Assembly (NCBI GenBank): GCA_903813345.2
Contig: CAIIXF020000006.1
Location: 35,688,436 to 35,752,435 of the forward strand
Length of the DNA stretch: 64,000 nt
Origin: Owenia fusiformis
Lineage: Eukaryota > Annelida > Polychaeta > Sabellida > Oweniidae
Direction: 5' to 3'
Under the pieces are notes generated by a model. The model was not told where the DNA came from, did not search any database, and was given only the letters and a program-made list of their open reading frames with translations. Both the position numbers and the translations under genes were made by a program. Positions within the stretch are counted from its first letter, which is position 1. Each line of letters starts with the position of its first letter. Of this stretch, positions 47,943 through 59,545 are shown piece by piece.

Positions 47943-47974
47943 TCAAATTAACTAATTGAAAACTTTATTTTCAG

Positions 47975-48092
47975 ATTCCTACTGAACTTCCATCCACAAG
48001 ATCCCGATCTTCTTGGTATGCGGGGTACGACTGTAACGGAAGTACTCTGGCAGTTGGGACTTGAAGATAAAATTGTTTATCCAGAAAAATAA
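47975..48092 (+). CDS. Terminal exon of the unrecognised protein
   Basis: After TTTATTTTCAG, one base (A) completes the split Arg codon. Thirty-eight codons follow, FLLNFHPQDPDLLGMRGTTV then TEVLWQLGLEDKIVYPEK, to TAA at 48090-48092. The exon has non-random composition with aliphatic and acidic residues typical of a globular C terminus. An AATAAA motif overlaps the stop codon (48088-48094), so if it is the poly(A) signal the 3' UTR is very short. Linked to 46799-46998 by phase and distance. Confidence 0.7.
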
Positions 48093-48460
48093 AAAATGAA
48101 TATGACTCAACAAAGATGTCGCTGTGTGAGCTTGCTCATAGGATATATTGAATGGCATTTTGATAAACTCTGCCATCTTTTTATCTACTAGTGCAAAATA
48201 CGTTTAATATTTATATGGTAAAATGTGATCTCTATTATATCTGTTTTGTTATATCGCTTGAGGATTCATCAGACTGTCAGGAGTCCGACAAATTATAGGA
48301 AGAATGCAAAATTCAAACAAAGAAGTGCAATATTTTTGGAATATACACTTAATCTACGTCACACATGCATAGTATATAGTATGGATCAGAAATAAACAAA
48401 ATGAAAATTAGATTCAATCCTTCTATGTTAACTGGGAAAAGGTCATCAGAAATAATGTAA

Positions 48461-48708
48461 AAAAGGAAAATATTGGGGATAAACATAGCGCCATTTGTTT
48501 ATTTACATTGGGCTGTTACAAAACAATAATTATGCAGTGTTCACTATAAGCGTTTCGAAAAGAGGAAAATATTGGGGATGAACAAAACGCCATTTGCTTA
48601 TTCACATTGAGCTGTAACAAAAATCTACTTATGCAGTTTTCGCTATTTAGCGTTTTGAAAAATAAAATATTTGAGATGAATACAGAGCCATTTACTTATT
48701 TTCATTGG
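48461..48708. repeat. About 99-bp tandem duplication, 2.5 copies
   Basis: AGGAAAATATTGGGGAT begins copies at 48464 and 48563, and a diverged partial copy begins at about 48660. Each carries CGCCATTTGYTTATT and a GCTGTNACAAAA segment. The plus frame at 48607 is incidental. Confidence 0.7.
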
Positions 48709-49374
48709 TCACTGGACAAACACCGGAACTCCCTAGCTACGACATCCAAACGCCAAGAAACAGCTGATTGTGACAATTCGCTTAAACGTAATCGTCGAGG
48801 TGACCTTTAAATCAAAATATGACCACATCATACACCAACTCATGTTTTGCTTTCGCCCCGTTTGATTTGTTTGAATTCGTTTATCAAGTTCGTTATGGTC
48901 ATGTGGAGGGGGATGCATTGGGCATAATTATAATATTTGATTTTGCCCTGCAGTATAACGCTGACCCATGACCTCTGAGCTAAGTAAGCCATTTCATCTA
49001 AATATGACATCGTTATGTAAGAGCACATTCCCGGGATAAATATATTGCGCTGAACGAAGTTCTAACTACAAAGCAGACGATCCATCTCCACCTCGATTGG
49101 TCTTTATGCTGCAAACCTTGTCGGACGTTTTGCTTAAATTAAGCCATACTTTTTAGAATAAATGTCTTTGATGATTGATCCACGTATTTTAGACGAGAAA
49201 GTGCAGATGTGGGATTGTCACCATGCTTTAAACCTGCTTTCATTTTAAAATTCATAAAGTAAAATCCTATGCTATACAGCTCAGGATATGTTTATCCACT
49301 CGTCTTCACGTCATTCAATCCTGGATTTAAATGAGTTCATCAACTAATCACATCCTATTTTATTATGTACTACT
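48709..49374. other. Non-coding sequence, nothing recognised
   Basis: No exon or element is supported; open frames on minus (48733-49028) show no coding signature. Confidence 0.4.
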
Positions 49375-50409
49375 GGTGATCCACTCGATTACGCTGGTAC
49401 CATTTCGGTAACAAAATGTCGGAACGTCGAAGCATGTGCTTTCAGAAGCAACTCTGTCTAATAACATGAGACCTTCAAAATGAGCGATGCCATGCTTCCC
49501 TTTTATGGTAATATTTAAAAAAGTTTTTGATAAATATATGATGTTTTAGTATTATTTTCAATAAAAATCAATTGTCAATATGATCTAAGCATAATATATA
49601 TTCAATATTATGTAAAAGTAAACAAAAAGGACCAATAAGAATAAGAGGTATCAATATGTTCTCTTCGAGTATTGCATTGTTTGAATTATTCAAGGACATA
49701 TTCCAATAAAAACATAGTTTGTGGGAGAATTTTCACTTTCTGTATTGTCATAATTATGATGAATTCGATTTTTTTTATTTAATTATCAACATGTATGTAG
49801 ATAATCATGTTTTTATTTTTGAGTTATTTTTTGAATCATCAATTGAAAGTACAAAATAAGATTTTCTTTGATTCTCCAATTTTGAAGACCAACCAATGTA
49901 TGAAAGACGGGAAGTTGCCTACCCTCTAGTTGAAAGCCCATTGTCGAATTAGGTACGATTTTTCTTTTTCCTTATCTCACACGTTGTAGGCAGAATTAAC
50001 ACGACATTTTTATCACAAACGTATATCAGTATCACATGTTTAAGAAAATGTACATATTTGCGAATAAATAGTTCAGAAGACAACAGAATCGTCGATTTAA
50101 TTCCTCACTTAAATTACCGCAACGGTATTTCGAAAAACAGTTAAGATCTGCACTTTTAACCCAAACTGTTTATGTAACTTAAATGAGGAATTAAATCGAC
50201 GATTCTGTTATCTTCTGAGCTACTTTTTGGCGAACATGTACATTTTCTAAAACATATGATACTGATACACGTTTTTGTGAAAACATGTCGTGGGGATTCT
50301 ACCTACAACGCGTGAAATACGGAACAAAGAAAAATCGTACCTTCGACGTTCCGACATTTTGTTACCGAAACGAACTGTTTCGGTAACCAGCGTAATTGAG
50401 CAGATCACC
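49375..50409. mobile_element. Large foldback/TIR element with long arms
   Basis: The left arm begins GGTGATCCACTCGATTACGC (49375). The right arm is its inverse, ending GATCACC (50409). The matching arm is about 240 bp, running inward through AACAAAATGTCGGAACGTCG, then ATCAGTATCA and AGAATCGTCGATTTAATTCC, to a central spacer of about 60 bp near 50119-50173. The left arm is split by a 0.5-kb insertion (49432-49942). No coding sequence is present. Class unknown; TSDs were not identified. Confidence 0.75.
49432..49942. mobile_element. Insertion inside the left arm, with GTCGAA target duplication
   Basis: The uninterrupted right arm reads ...AACGTCGAAGGTACG. In the left arm the same site is GTCGAA (49426-49431), about 511 bp of new sequence, then GTCGAA again (49943-49948) and the rest of the arm. 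The inserted ends are loosely inverted (GCTTTCAGAAGCAACT against AGTTGCC...TTGAAAGCCC). This fits a small DNA transposon with a 6-8-bp duplication, possibly hAT. Confidence 0.7.
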
Positions 50410-51310
50410 CGTGTATTTGTTACGTACTATATCATGGGCTATTATGATTAAATAATTTTAAAAAATTGAAAAAATATAACGTTTAAGTACAGTAAATATC
50501 ACAACACTAGAGTATTGGATTGATGAACAATTCGTTTCTTGTGTGTTTCTACTTGTTCTGCCTCACATTAACAGATTATCATCGTACTTAAATCATTGAT
50601 TCAATAGAAGCAAAGAGACCCTTAAAATAAAAATTAGGAAACTAGCAAGATCGAAAACTTAGTATTCAAACCCGAAGTGCGATGCGAAGCCATTCCTCCA
50701 AACTCGAAATAGTGTTTCTATAAACAGGGTTTCTTCTGCCCTTACACGAGGTTTATATTCAGGCTCTATGCTTGAGTAACACTTATTTGCAAGGGGCTAT
50801 AAAGAGCGAGCATCAATGTAGGTAATATTAATAAAGACCATCGTCCGAGTTTGATTTACAGTTTTATTGTATTGAACATATTTTTATTATGTGTATATGC
50901 CAACATTGATAAATAAACAAACTGACCTTTTCAATTAATTTATTAAATTGAATTAATAGCAATTAAATTCTGCATGAATTCTCACATATTTGTGCATTAT
51001 ATCTAGCTAGACAAAACAAAGATATACGTTTAATTTTGTTTTTATCTTTATTTCCTCCAATTCTGAAGAGTACAATTTCTTATTAAGGAAAATAAATTAG
51101 TAAAAAGTTATATACATTATATACATATAAGGAACATAATAGTATTAACGTCACATCAAGAGCACCCCCTATTATACGACCGGACGCCAGGCTACCGCGT
51201 TGACCCGTAACCGCAACAGGCCCAATGCTCTGAGTTATTTTGACTATTTGAGATACGCAATTACATTCTGTCTTCACGTCATGTATACATTTTATGAACA
51301 TTTTTCACAA
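50410..51310. other. AT-rich sequence, nothing recognised
   Basis: Possibly the 3' flank of the LINE remnant at 51311-51706. No poly(A)/poly(T) tract marks its end. Confidence 0.35.
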
Positions 51311-51706
51311 TTAATACTGATCAAGTGCCAATTGTTCATTTTCACCAAATATCAGTCTTAGAGTTTGCTCATTACTTTGATTTGTTATCTGCGAGTGATT
51401 TTTAACTATATCTGGAATGATTTTTCTTTCGGTTGAGAGTTTTTTACATTTTAGCATGAAATGTTCCAAGGTCTCATCCTCTTCACCACAAGCCGTACAA
51501 AGTAGCCCGTCATGCCTGTCTTTAACGTCGCCCCATTTGCCTGTGATATAACATAGATTACATATTGTCTTACATATGCGAATATATTGGCATTCGCGAA
51601 ATGCAATTTTCCACCACACTATTGGTGTGCCAAAGCGTATAACAAATAAAATATATAATTTAAATATACATAACTTTGCAAATTCATGATACGTGTAGCT
51701 TTCCAA
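51311..51706 (-). pseudogene. LINE ORF2 C-terminal remnant
   Basis: A 131-residue minus-strand frame contains LLCTACGEEDETLEHFMLKC, a C-x2-C-x8-H-x4-C zinc knuckle (residues 70-87) diagnostic of the C terminus of many LINE reverse transcriptases. It is preceded by GDVKDRHDG, the usual arrangement. The N-terminal half of the frame is degraded and not alignable by eye. Reverse-transcriptase and endonuclease domains are missing. It differs in sequence from the LINE at 44321, so it belongs to another family or clade. Confidence 0.75.
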
Positions 51707-53052
51707 GTCCTATCTGTTTTCTTATTTTTTACTCTGAGTTCGTTGGGGTTACTAAAAGGTCGTTACTCATCTATTACCATTCGCGCTTTTAATAGCCTCT
51801 TTGATGTAATTGTGATTAACTAATAGATGGCGTCGACGCTGTTCAACATACTCTCTCGTCAAATTGCACAACACGCAACATTTGAAAAATATAGACAACA
51901 CATTTGTGAAAATAATATTAATGACAATTACATTTTGGGAAATATAAAAGAATGACGTGAGCAGTTTCACGCAGTTGCGATTATCGACTATAAAAGTACC
52001 GTTAATAAAAAAAACTTGTTATAAGATGTAAATTCTACGTTCCTTACATCTTCATTGATCTCTTGCATTGAATGGTAACTTGTGCAAATCATTGTATGCT
52101 TGAATCGATCCCGTTGAATTAACACAAATGAGACGCACATCCCCACAACAGCGCATTTTAATATAAACAGCTAACGGTCTCTGGCCAGCTCACACACTGT
52201 GGTCATCCTCGCAAATTAATATTCACACTGCGCATGCGTAATACAAATAATGAAAATCGTTTTTTACAAGTCGCATAAAAAATGTATACATTGTAATCTG
52301 ACTGGACATTCGGACAGCGGTCTCGGAGAAAGCAGTTGTGGCATTCAGAGCGTTCACCTTATATGTGTTTAACCGAAGAAATTGGGACGATACGAAGTTG
52401 AAATCGATATAACTACTTACCGTTTGGACGGAAATACTTTAGAATTTCTATTTGGAGACTGGTTGTTGACTCCACGGTGTGTATATGTACAATATACTAG
52501 ATCAATTGGAGAAGATGTAACCGTCCTTTACAGACAAACACAACTGGGCACCAAGCAAGACTCAGTAACTTTCTGAACCAGTTGTCTGCAATTGGACAGA
52601 ATGGAAGCGCATAAGTCATGACCGACCGAGTATCGATTGATTAACTAAATGACCGTATCAATTCAGATCATATTGACATTAAGCAAAATGCTACATTATT
52701 TGGAGTTGTAAATCTAACTAATAGCACTTGATTGATTAAACGGTAAATAAACAATAATCGCCGTTTGATACAAATAGACAATGATGCGAGCGTACATCAA
52801 TTTCGTTAACAATTCAAAAGTTGGCGCGAATAAAACGCACTGACTCATTGTATAAGACATCCTAATAAATGAAGATAATAATACATTGTATCAACGAAAC
52901 ATATTTTGAACAGTTAAAACCATCAAAAACAGAATAAGATCACGGAAACTTTTAAACAGTGATTTCTGACGACTGGAGGCGTTCCTATCCGGCGTTCCTA
53001 GACAGCGAGTGCGTCAGACAGGAGGCTATATTCCTGTAATACTTACTCCAAG
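51707..53052. other. Possible promoter/5' UTR region of the exon at 53053
   Basis: No coding exon is supported. The stretch 52150-52390 is locally less AT-rich. The plus frame 52382-52576 lacks support. A transcription start for the 53053 exon would lie somewhere here. Confidence 0.3.
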
Positions 53053-53182
53053 ATGCATGGGATGCATGGCATGCAGGGGATGCAGGGAGTGCAATTTAAC
53101 ACTTCAATGTCCATGTCCCTTCCATTATCAGCCATCATGGCCAAGGCAGAGGATGCGCTAGCAATTGACTATATTGTGACAG
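53053..53182 (+). CDS. Candidate first coding exon, unknown protein
   Basis: ATG at 53053 opens a Met/Gly/His/Gln-rich start (MHGMHGMQGMQGVQ) followed by NTSMSMSLPLSAIMAKAEDA and LAIDYIVT, and ends at a consensus donor (GACAG|GTAAGT, 53182/53183) in phase 1. The local sequence is much less AT-rich than its neighbourhood, and the frame uses C/G-ending codons. The imperfect 12-base tandem of ATGCATGG/ATGCAGGG creates the Met-rich repeat and several in-frame ATGs (codons 4, 7, 10), so the true start could be any of them. I do not recognise the protein; no later exon is visible before 64 kb. Confidence 0.55.
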
Positions 53183-53976
53183 GTAAGTGGTATAGCCTAT
53201 GTTAATAGGGCGGTAAAGGTACACTTTTTAAGGAGAATAGTACGTGAACGTGTAAAATTATGGTCATCTGGGGATTAATTAGTTCTCTATCCAAATCACT
53301 TGAGAGGACCAGTCCTCCATTCAAGGTTTTTACTTGCCTAATTGAGCACTAGCGTATTGGTAAAATAGTTGATTTAGATCCCTGGAAAAAATGAGAGGCG
53401 TATAGTATGCATGAGGCCATAATAGTACGCGTTTACGTACACGTTCTCATAAAACGCGAAATTATCTAACCCCGGGGTCTAGGTATACGCTGTAATGACA
53501 TGAACAATTAGGAGGATCATAATGGGAAATTTTGATATTGTGTTGTGTTGTAGGTGATTACAGACCAGTACAAAAAAACATATAATTCAGCACCAGCGAT
53601 GACTTACAACTGTATTTACAAATACACATTTGGTATACTGTTAATTGATCTTGGAGTATCGTCTATACACTATTTTATGATGTTGCAACTTTTGCTTCGT
53701 GAATGTAAATAATGTAAATAAAACCTGGCGCTTTTCCACCATTTTCCACCACTAGTATAAGATACCGCATGATAATGGACAGTGCAATGTCCATAAGAGA
53801 TTGCAGTAAACTAAACGCTTAAACTCAATTGTGCCGTGGTAAATAGTAAATAAAAATGACCTGGATAGATGCACAAATAAAAACAATATGTACATATATT
53901 CGTACTTATTTGGTATTACAAATTGCAAATGGTATCACAAATAGCATCATTTACAAAGCACCATGTATACCACTAG
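53183..53976. other. Probable intron sequence
   Basis: Sequence following the GTAAGT donor at 53183. Nothing else recognisable. Confidence 0.4.
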
Positions 53977-54220
53977 TGCAACGTCCTAGTACATGATGCA
54001 ACGTCCGAGTACATAATGCAACGTCCGTGTACATGATGCAACGTCCAAGTACATAATGCAACGTCCGTGTACATAATGCAACGTCCAAGTACATAATGCA
54101 ACGTCCGTGTACATAATGCAACGTCCTTGTACATAATGCAACGTCCTAGTACATAATGCAACGTCCTTGTACATAATGCAACGTCCGTGTACATAATGCA
54201 ACGTCCAAGTACATAATGCA
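53977..54220. repeat. 20-bp minisatellite, about 12 copies
   Basis: The unit is ATAATGCAACGTCCNNGTAC in which only the NN dinucleotide (GT, AA, TA, TT, GA) and a few bases vary. The open frames of 73 and 88 residues on minus are products of the repeat. Confidence 0.95.
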
Positions 54221-56040
54221 GCGCACAGGATGGTGCAGAAACATGTTTCCACTAAATTTACAATGCAGAGGTCCTAACATAAGTATTATGCGACATTATA
54301 TTTTAAGGGTCATCGAAAGTTAAATTTCAAATGTTATATATTTATCATAAATTAGCTATAGTGTCACGCATATTTCACTGAATCGATCAATCAAATGTTG
54401 TATGTTCATTTAACATGTAGCTGAGTATTTGAGCATGTTCCTTTGCAATGTGAGCTTCTTTGAAATGATCTGTAGTTGGTCAGATATTACCTGAGAATTC
54501 TAATTTAATCTTAACTTTAAACCACTTGGTTTATACTTCGCGAATCATATTGAAGAATTTGATACAATATCTCATCTATTTAGACATATGATATGATTAA
54601 TATTCCCGACTATTCAAAACAACTAATGGGAAAAATTTGTGGAAAGATAAAACTTAAAAGAACATCAACAGAGCGTCTAAATGCATTTAAAGTAATGAGA
54701 AAAAATGAAATAAATAATACGTATCAGTGGTTGTTTGGAAGTGCATTTGACCGTCGCACGCCCCTGGTTTCACTATTATTTTTGCCATTAGTCCATTAAT
54801 ATATAGACATGGTCAAAAAGGATTTTTATTAACGAGCAGGGCTAATAAGTGAGCGAAATTATACATTTGCTTCCAGTTTTGCGTGTAAAGAATATCCCAG
54901 TAGTGCGTAAAACATTTTATTGGGAGAAACAGTTTTCAAATTATTCCCAGCTTTTTGTGGCCACCGTGCATTGAAACATTACCTAAAAGAGAACTCGCTG
55001 AATCAATAAAAAAAGAAAATTCGTAACTATAATGCATCAACGATATAAACCTCAGGTCGCATTTGGGGACAAATTTCGGCACTTAAAAATTCATGGCCAA
55101 ATTAACAGTTAGCCTATTCATTGATATATTCAAATCTCAGTCTTGTAAAAAAGGCAAAAAATCATGTTGAAATGACCAGTGATCATTTCAATAGTTTGGT
55201 GATAAATGCTGACTTATTTTTTACGTTCCATGGCACGCTTACTTTGATATCGCGCGAGCCTTTGATAAAGCTCGTATAAACATACAGGAGTAAAGGGGAA
55301 TTGATCGCATTTTTTATGTTAAGGTATAGTTTTCGATCGCTGACCACAAACCAACTGTTAGATACATTTACATCATTAACAAAGGTTTCACATATCAAGA
55401 AAAAATATGTTTGGACAAAGAAGTAAACCTGTTAAAAGTTAGTGTACAAAAAACAGAACTTTCGTTTGTAAATGTTTTAGTTGACCACTACTGGGTTTGA
55501 TTACTTTAAAGATCTCGAATATTGGTTGTCTTTTAGGGACACCGGGAATTTACCACACAACGGCTTGGTAACAACTGAACTTTTCCGAAACTATACAAGA
55601 TACAATTTACGATCTATACCTAGCGTATGTGATAAGCATCTTCAACGTATCACTGAAAAAGTATATTCAGGATATGGTGTACCAGTTTTTGTCTTTTTAG
55701 TTTTTGCTTGTTTTCTTCTTTAGTTTTTGTTGAACAAATTCTAAAAATAAACGATATATGAAATCATGTCCTAAACTTATTCATAATACTAAATAGTCAC
55801 CATGGAATAAACACAGACAGGTTTTTAGATGCGATGTGTATCAGAATGCTAAATAGTACTATACAGAGAAAGTAATTACCAACATTAGAAAGCGCCAATA
55901 AAATCTTGACCCTATCTCACGATGAGCCTTCATCCCTGCCATTCTTTTGAATGAAATATCAAAATCAAGTCACGATGACCAAAGCTCATAAAATTAAAAT
56001 TCAGTTGATTCACACTAGTCAAGCATCAAGTCTCTAAACT
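54221..56040. other. AT-rich sequence, nothing recognised
   Basis: The plus frame at 55481-55723 (80 residues, ends in a hydrophobic run) follows a TTTTAG that could be an acceptor. It has no homolog I know and no second border, so it is not called as a gene. Confidence 0.35.
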
Positions 56041-56590
56041 CTACTCTCGCCCTCCCTTGTCTCCTTCCCTTCTGTTCTAGAGGGTGCGGGGTTTGTAGGG
56101 GAAGGGCAACGAGAGCTAGGCTTAAAGACTCACTCTACTCTCGCCCTCCCTTGTCTTATTCCCTTCTGTTCTAGAGGGTGCGGGGTTTGTAGGGGGAGGG
56201 CAACGAGAGCCAGGCTTAAAGACTCACTCTACTCTCGCCCTCCCTTGTCTTATTCCCTTCTGTTCTAGAGGGTGCGGGGTTTGTAGGGGGAGGGCAACGA
56301 GAGCCAGGCTTAAAGACTCACTCTACTCTCGCCCTCCCTGGTCTTATTCCCTTCTGTTCTAGAGGGTGCGGGGTTTGTAGGGGGAGGGCAACGAGAGCCA
56401 GACTTAAAAACTCACTCTACTCTCGCCCTCCCTTGTCTTATTCCCTTCTGTTCTAGAGGGTGTGGGGTTTGTAGGGGGAGGGCAACGAGAGCCAGACTTA
56501 AAGACTCACTCTACTCTCGCCCTCCCTTGTCTTATTCCCTTCTGTTCTAGAGGATGCAGGGTTTGTATATAGAGGGAGGGGTAACGAGTA
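56041..56590. repeat. 94-bp tandem array, about 6 copies, each self-complementary
   Basis: Copies start at 56041, 56135, 56229, 56323, 56417 and 56511 (the last partial and diverged). Each unit has CTCTCGCCCTCCC near its start and GGGAGGGCAACGAGAG near its end, so a single unit can fold on itself. Copies 2-5 differ by only one to a few bases; copies 1 and 6 are more diverged, as expected at array edges. Confidence 0.95.
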
Positions 56591-59384
56591 ACTTCCAACT
56601 TCTAGTACTTCTTAGGGTCGGTATGGTAGAAATGTCAAGGTTGATCAGGTTTCTTTTGGTCAGTTATAGTTATTGAAACAATAGGTTAAGTGTCAATATT
56701 GACAGCGCTTTGTATTGGTATTCCTGCATATAGGACATCCTGCAAGAAATGTCTACGAGTATTTAAGTAATGTAATATGTCAACATTTGTAAATAATACT
56801 TTCGTTAGTAGACTTGGATATTGGTCATTACGCGGAATGTCCACAGTTCATTGTTTTCTTTGTTACCGAGTAATTGTTACAAAGCATGTTCCCCTGTTGA
56901 CCACCTAAATCTCTTTTGAAGAGAGTTGGCACACATTTTATCTCAAATTAGGCGTTCAACTCAAGTCTCTATGTATATGATTTTAATTCAAACGGACATT
57001 TATTGTATAACGTTTCGTGTTTCGTGCTTTTTTGTCAATTTAGAGCTTAATAGCGTGTTCGTGCCGTATTATCTTAACTCCGTTTTTATTAAACTTTTAA
57101 TTCGATATTCCAAGAACATTGAAAGAGTAACAGAAATAATGGGAAGGGTATAATTATCTTTGCTTGGTGTCCTCTGATATTTTAATATCTTTAAAAAACA
57201 TTTGGCGGTCAGTGCATATTATGACTGCTGTTTAAAAGCGTGTATGCTCCTATTTAGGGTTTATTGTCCAAAATGGAAAGCAAGAGAAAAAAAACTCTTA
57301 AAAGAACTTGCCAGGTGGAATAGCTTGGAAAACGTTATTTTCTATATGAGTACAATGTTTAAAACTCCGTCTGCGTTTCTTTTCTTGATCCATTGGATTC
57401 ATTAAAGGAAATTCCGTCACATTGTGTTTTCCAATTTTCGAAACAAATGTTTCAGTTTCCAAAATGGCTCATTTGGTGAATGGGTGTCTTATCTGTTTTA
57501 CAATTAGTTTACATGACTCTTATTCCAATGGGCTACAAGTAGAAATAAATCTGATATTGTGAGATCTGGTTCTAAACAACCCACGACAAAAACAGATAAA
57601 ATCACAATTCATTCGCTCAAATAAATATGCTGACAATTCTTGGCGTATTATTGTGAAACCTGAGATAGATAGAAACAACGTTCTTTCCTGTCTCATCTTT
57701 GAAAGTAACCGATGCAAAAATTCACAAAAACATTTCAAAACTTGACTTCACAAGACAATCAATGGCTGGTTCAATTTATTACAAAAAGCAAGTTTGATGC
57801 TTTGTACCAAACCGCAGACGTGTATAAACTCAAATAACTTATTTGCTCAAGTCTGCGGTTTCAGATATAGAAGCAGGTCTCACATAAAAACAACATAACA
57901 ATCATTCGGAAATATTATATAGTTTTATATGATTTTTTAAGCATCATGAGTTACTGAATACTTATTGTATAGTCTATGTATACTGTTGTTTATTAATCCG
58001 ATATTCGATTACATGTATAATACATTGTCACTTATCAATTGGGTTTAATATCAGAATATAGTAACACAATAACAAAATTCTTACCACTTCGACTACTGTG
58101 GCGCATTTGAGAGGGTTTGCTTGAGGTCAGCATAAGACTTACCGGCATGTGGTTAGTGGAATTACATTCCTAGAAATTGATCCGTGTATTCGTGTCGAAT
58201 GTACATTGTTTTTTATTCTCTAAGTGTTATTCCAACATTTGTCTAGAGAAAGGCTAAAGATCAGATCGCCATGGAGTTAAGCAGGGTGTAACACTACCGT
58301 GGGAACTTTTTTATGTTTGTATTTTATCTTTATTCTACAATATAACACTTACTTCGGAAACGTAGCTGAACGTAGCTAAACGTCATATGTAAAATATAAA
58401 CACAATCGATAATTTGGTCAGAACTAAGTATATATAAATAACCATTTTTATCATAATAATTTTGCATATGACAAAAACATGTGAATGCAAATAATACGCA
58501 CAGGCTCATATTAACGGCATTTTAGATTGGATTTCATTTAGAAATTAGTGTTTAAATCGTAGCTTTTTTATTTTCAAAAAGATGCAAAAATGTCCTTTAT
58601 TCGAGAGAAGCGATGGGAAACACTTGCACCAATATATTATGAAAAAACATTGGCTGACATTAGTAAGGTTTGTAGTACAAAGTAATTAAAACAAAAGAAC
58701 AATTGATTTCTATCTTTGTTTCCCGTCCATCATTTATCATAAAGATAGATAAATGTAGGTCGATAATCATCATTAAGTCACTCTATAAACAACAGTTAAA
58801 TTTGAATAACATAATACTATACATTAGTACAGCTTGCAACTGACCGGAATCGACATTTCAAACAACTGTTGGCTTATAAAAAGACGATAATTGTGTTTAT
58901 TACTTTAACTGTAAAAAGAGTGGATTTGTTGGAGAGTAAAGTTAGCATGAGGTTAATTAACTGTGTACATGTAGATTCTATGCGAAATACAATTTATTCA
59001 ATGGCAGGAAATATCGGGAAACTTAGCATGGCGCTTTTTAGGCAGAAATCATGTATCGTTTTAGTGAACATAGTAATCTTATTTTAATTCGAACATAGGA
59101 TCAAATTATAAACAAAGAGTTGATGTGAAAAAGATGAATACAGTTTGTGTAGTTGACCACTCGAAGATTTTTAAGGAAATAAAAGCAGTAATATGTTGCA
59201 GAGTCAGATATCAATTAATAATTTTAATGGAACATATATGCTAACATATTTGCAAAAGATGTATTTGTTTATTTCATTCAATTCAAATTTAGCTTTCTGT
59301 ATTAAATATAAATGTCGTATAAGTGTTGGTTTATGGTTTTTATGTTCCTTCATTGTTTTTGCCGATTTTTTGAGTAAGTATTTT
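56591..59384. other. AT-rich sequence with one hairpin
   Basis: A stem-loop with 11-bp arms, AAACCGCAGAC/GTCTGCGGTTT, lies at about 57809-57870. Open frames here are short, AT-driven and lack splice support. Confidence 0.4.
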
Positions 59385-59545
59385 GTAAACTGAGTGAATG
59401 TTTTGCTGTAAACTGAGTGAATGTTTTGCTGTAAACTGAGTGAATGTTTAGCTGTAAACTGAGTGAATGATTTGCTGTAAACCGAGTGAATGTTTTTCTG
59501 TAAACTGAGTGAATGTTTTGCTGTAAACTGAGTGAATGTTTAGCT
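59385..59545. repeat. 23-bp minisatellite, 7 copies
   Basis: The unit begins GTAAACTGAGTGAATG and ends TTTTGCT, at 59385, 59408, 59431, 59454, 59477, 59500 and 59523. It explains the minus-strand open frame 59350-59613. Confidence 0.95.

Larger units (their letters stand above)
46999..47974 (+). other. Intron crowded with mobile elements
   Basis: The intron is 976 bp from GTACAG to TTTATTTTCAG. It contains a tRNA-derived SINE split by a hAT-like MITE, and then a foldback element. The borders obey GT-AG and the flanking exons agree in phase (2). Confidence 0.6.

Noticed and set aside
52382-52576. 64-residue plus frame upstream of the 53053 exon
   Set aside because: No start in good context, no family resemblance and followed by a stop; more likely 5' untranslated or intergenic.
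53973-54252. 73- and 88-residue minus-strand frames with Tyr-Val-His-Gly-Arg-Cys-type repeats
   Set aside because: Translation of the 20-bp minisatellite.
55481-55723. 80-residue frame ending in a hydrophobic stretch, preceded by TTTTAG
   Set aside because: No ATG, no second splice border and no homology that I can recognise.
58255-58310. Resemblance to the middle of 5S rRNA (GATC..AGTTAAGCAGGGT..GTGGGAAC)
   Set aside because: Only short, interrupted matches; the rest of a 5S gene, its ends and a terminator are absent. It could be a 5S-derived repeat relic, but this is too weak to call.
58590-58662. Possible first exon (ATG, 24 codons, then GTAAGG donor)
   Set aside because: Very AT-rich surroundings, a non-consensus donor beyond GTAAG and no recognisable peptide; chance is likely.
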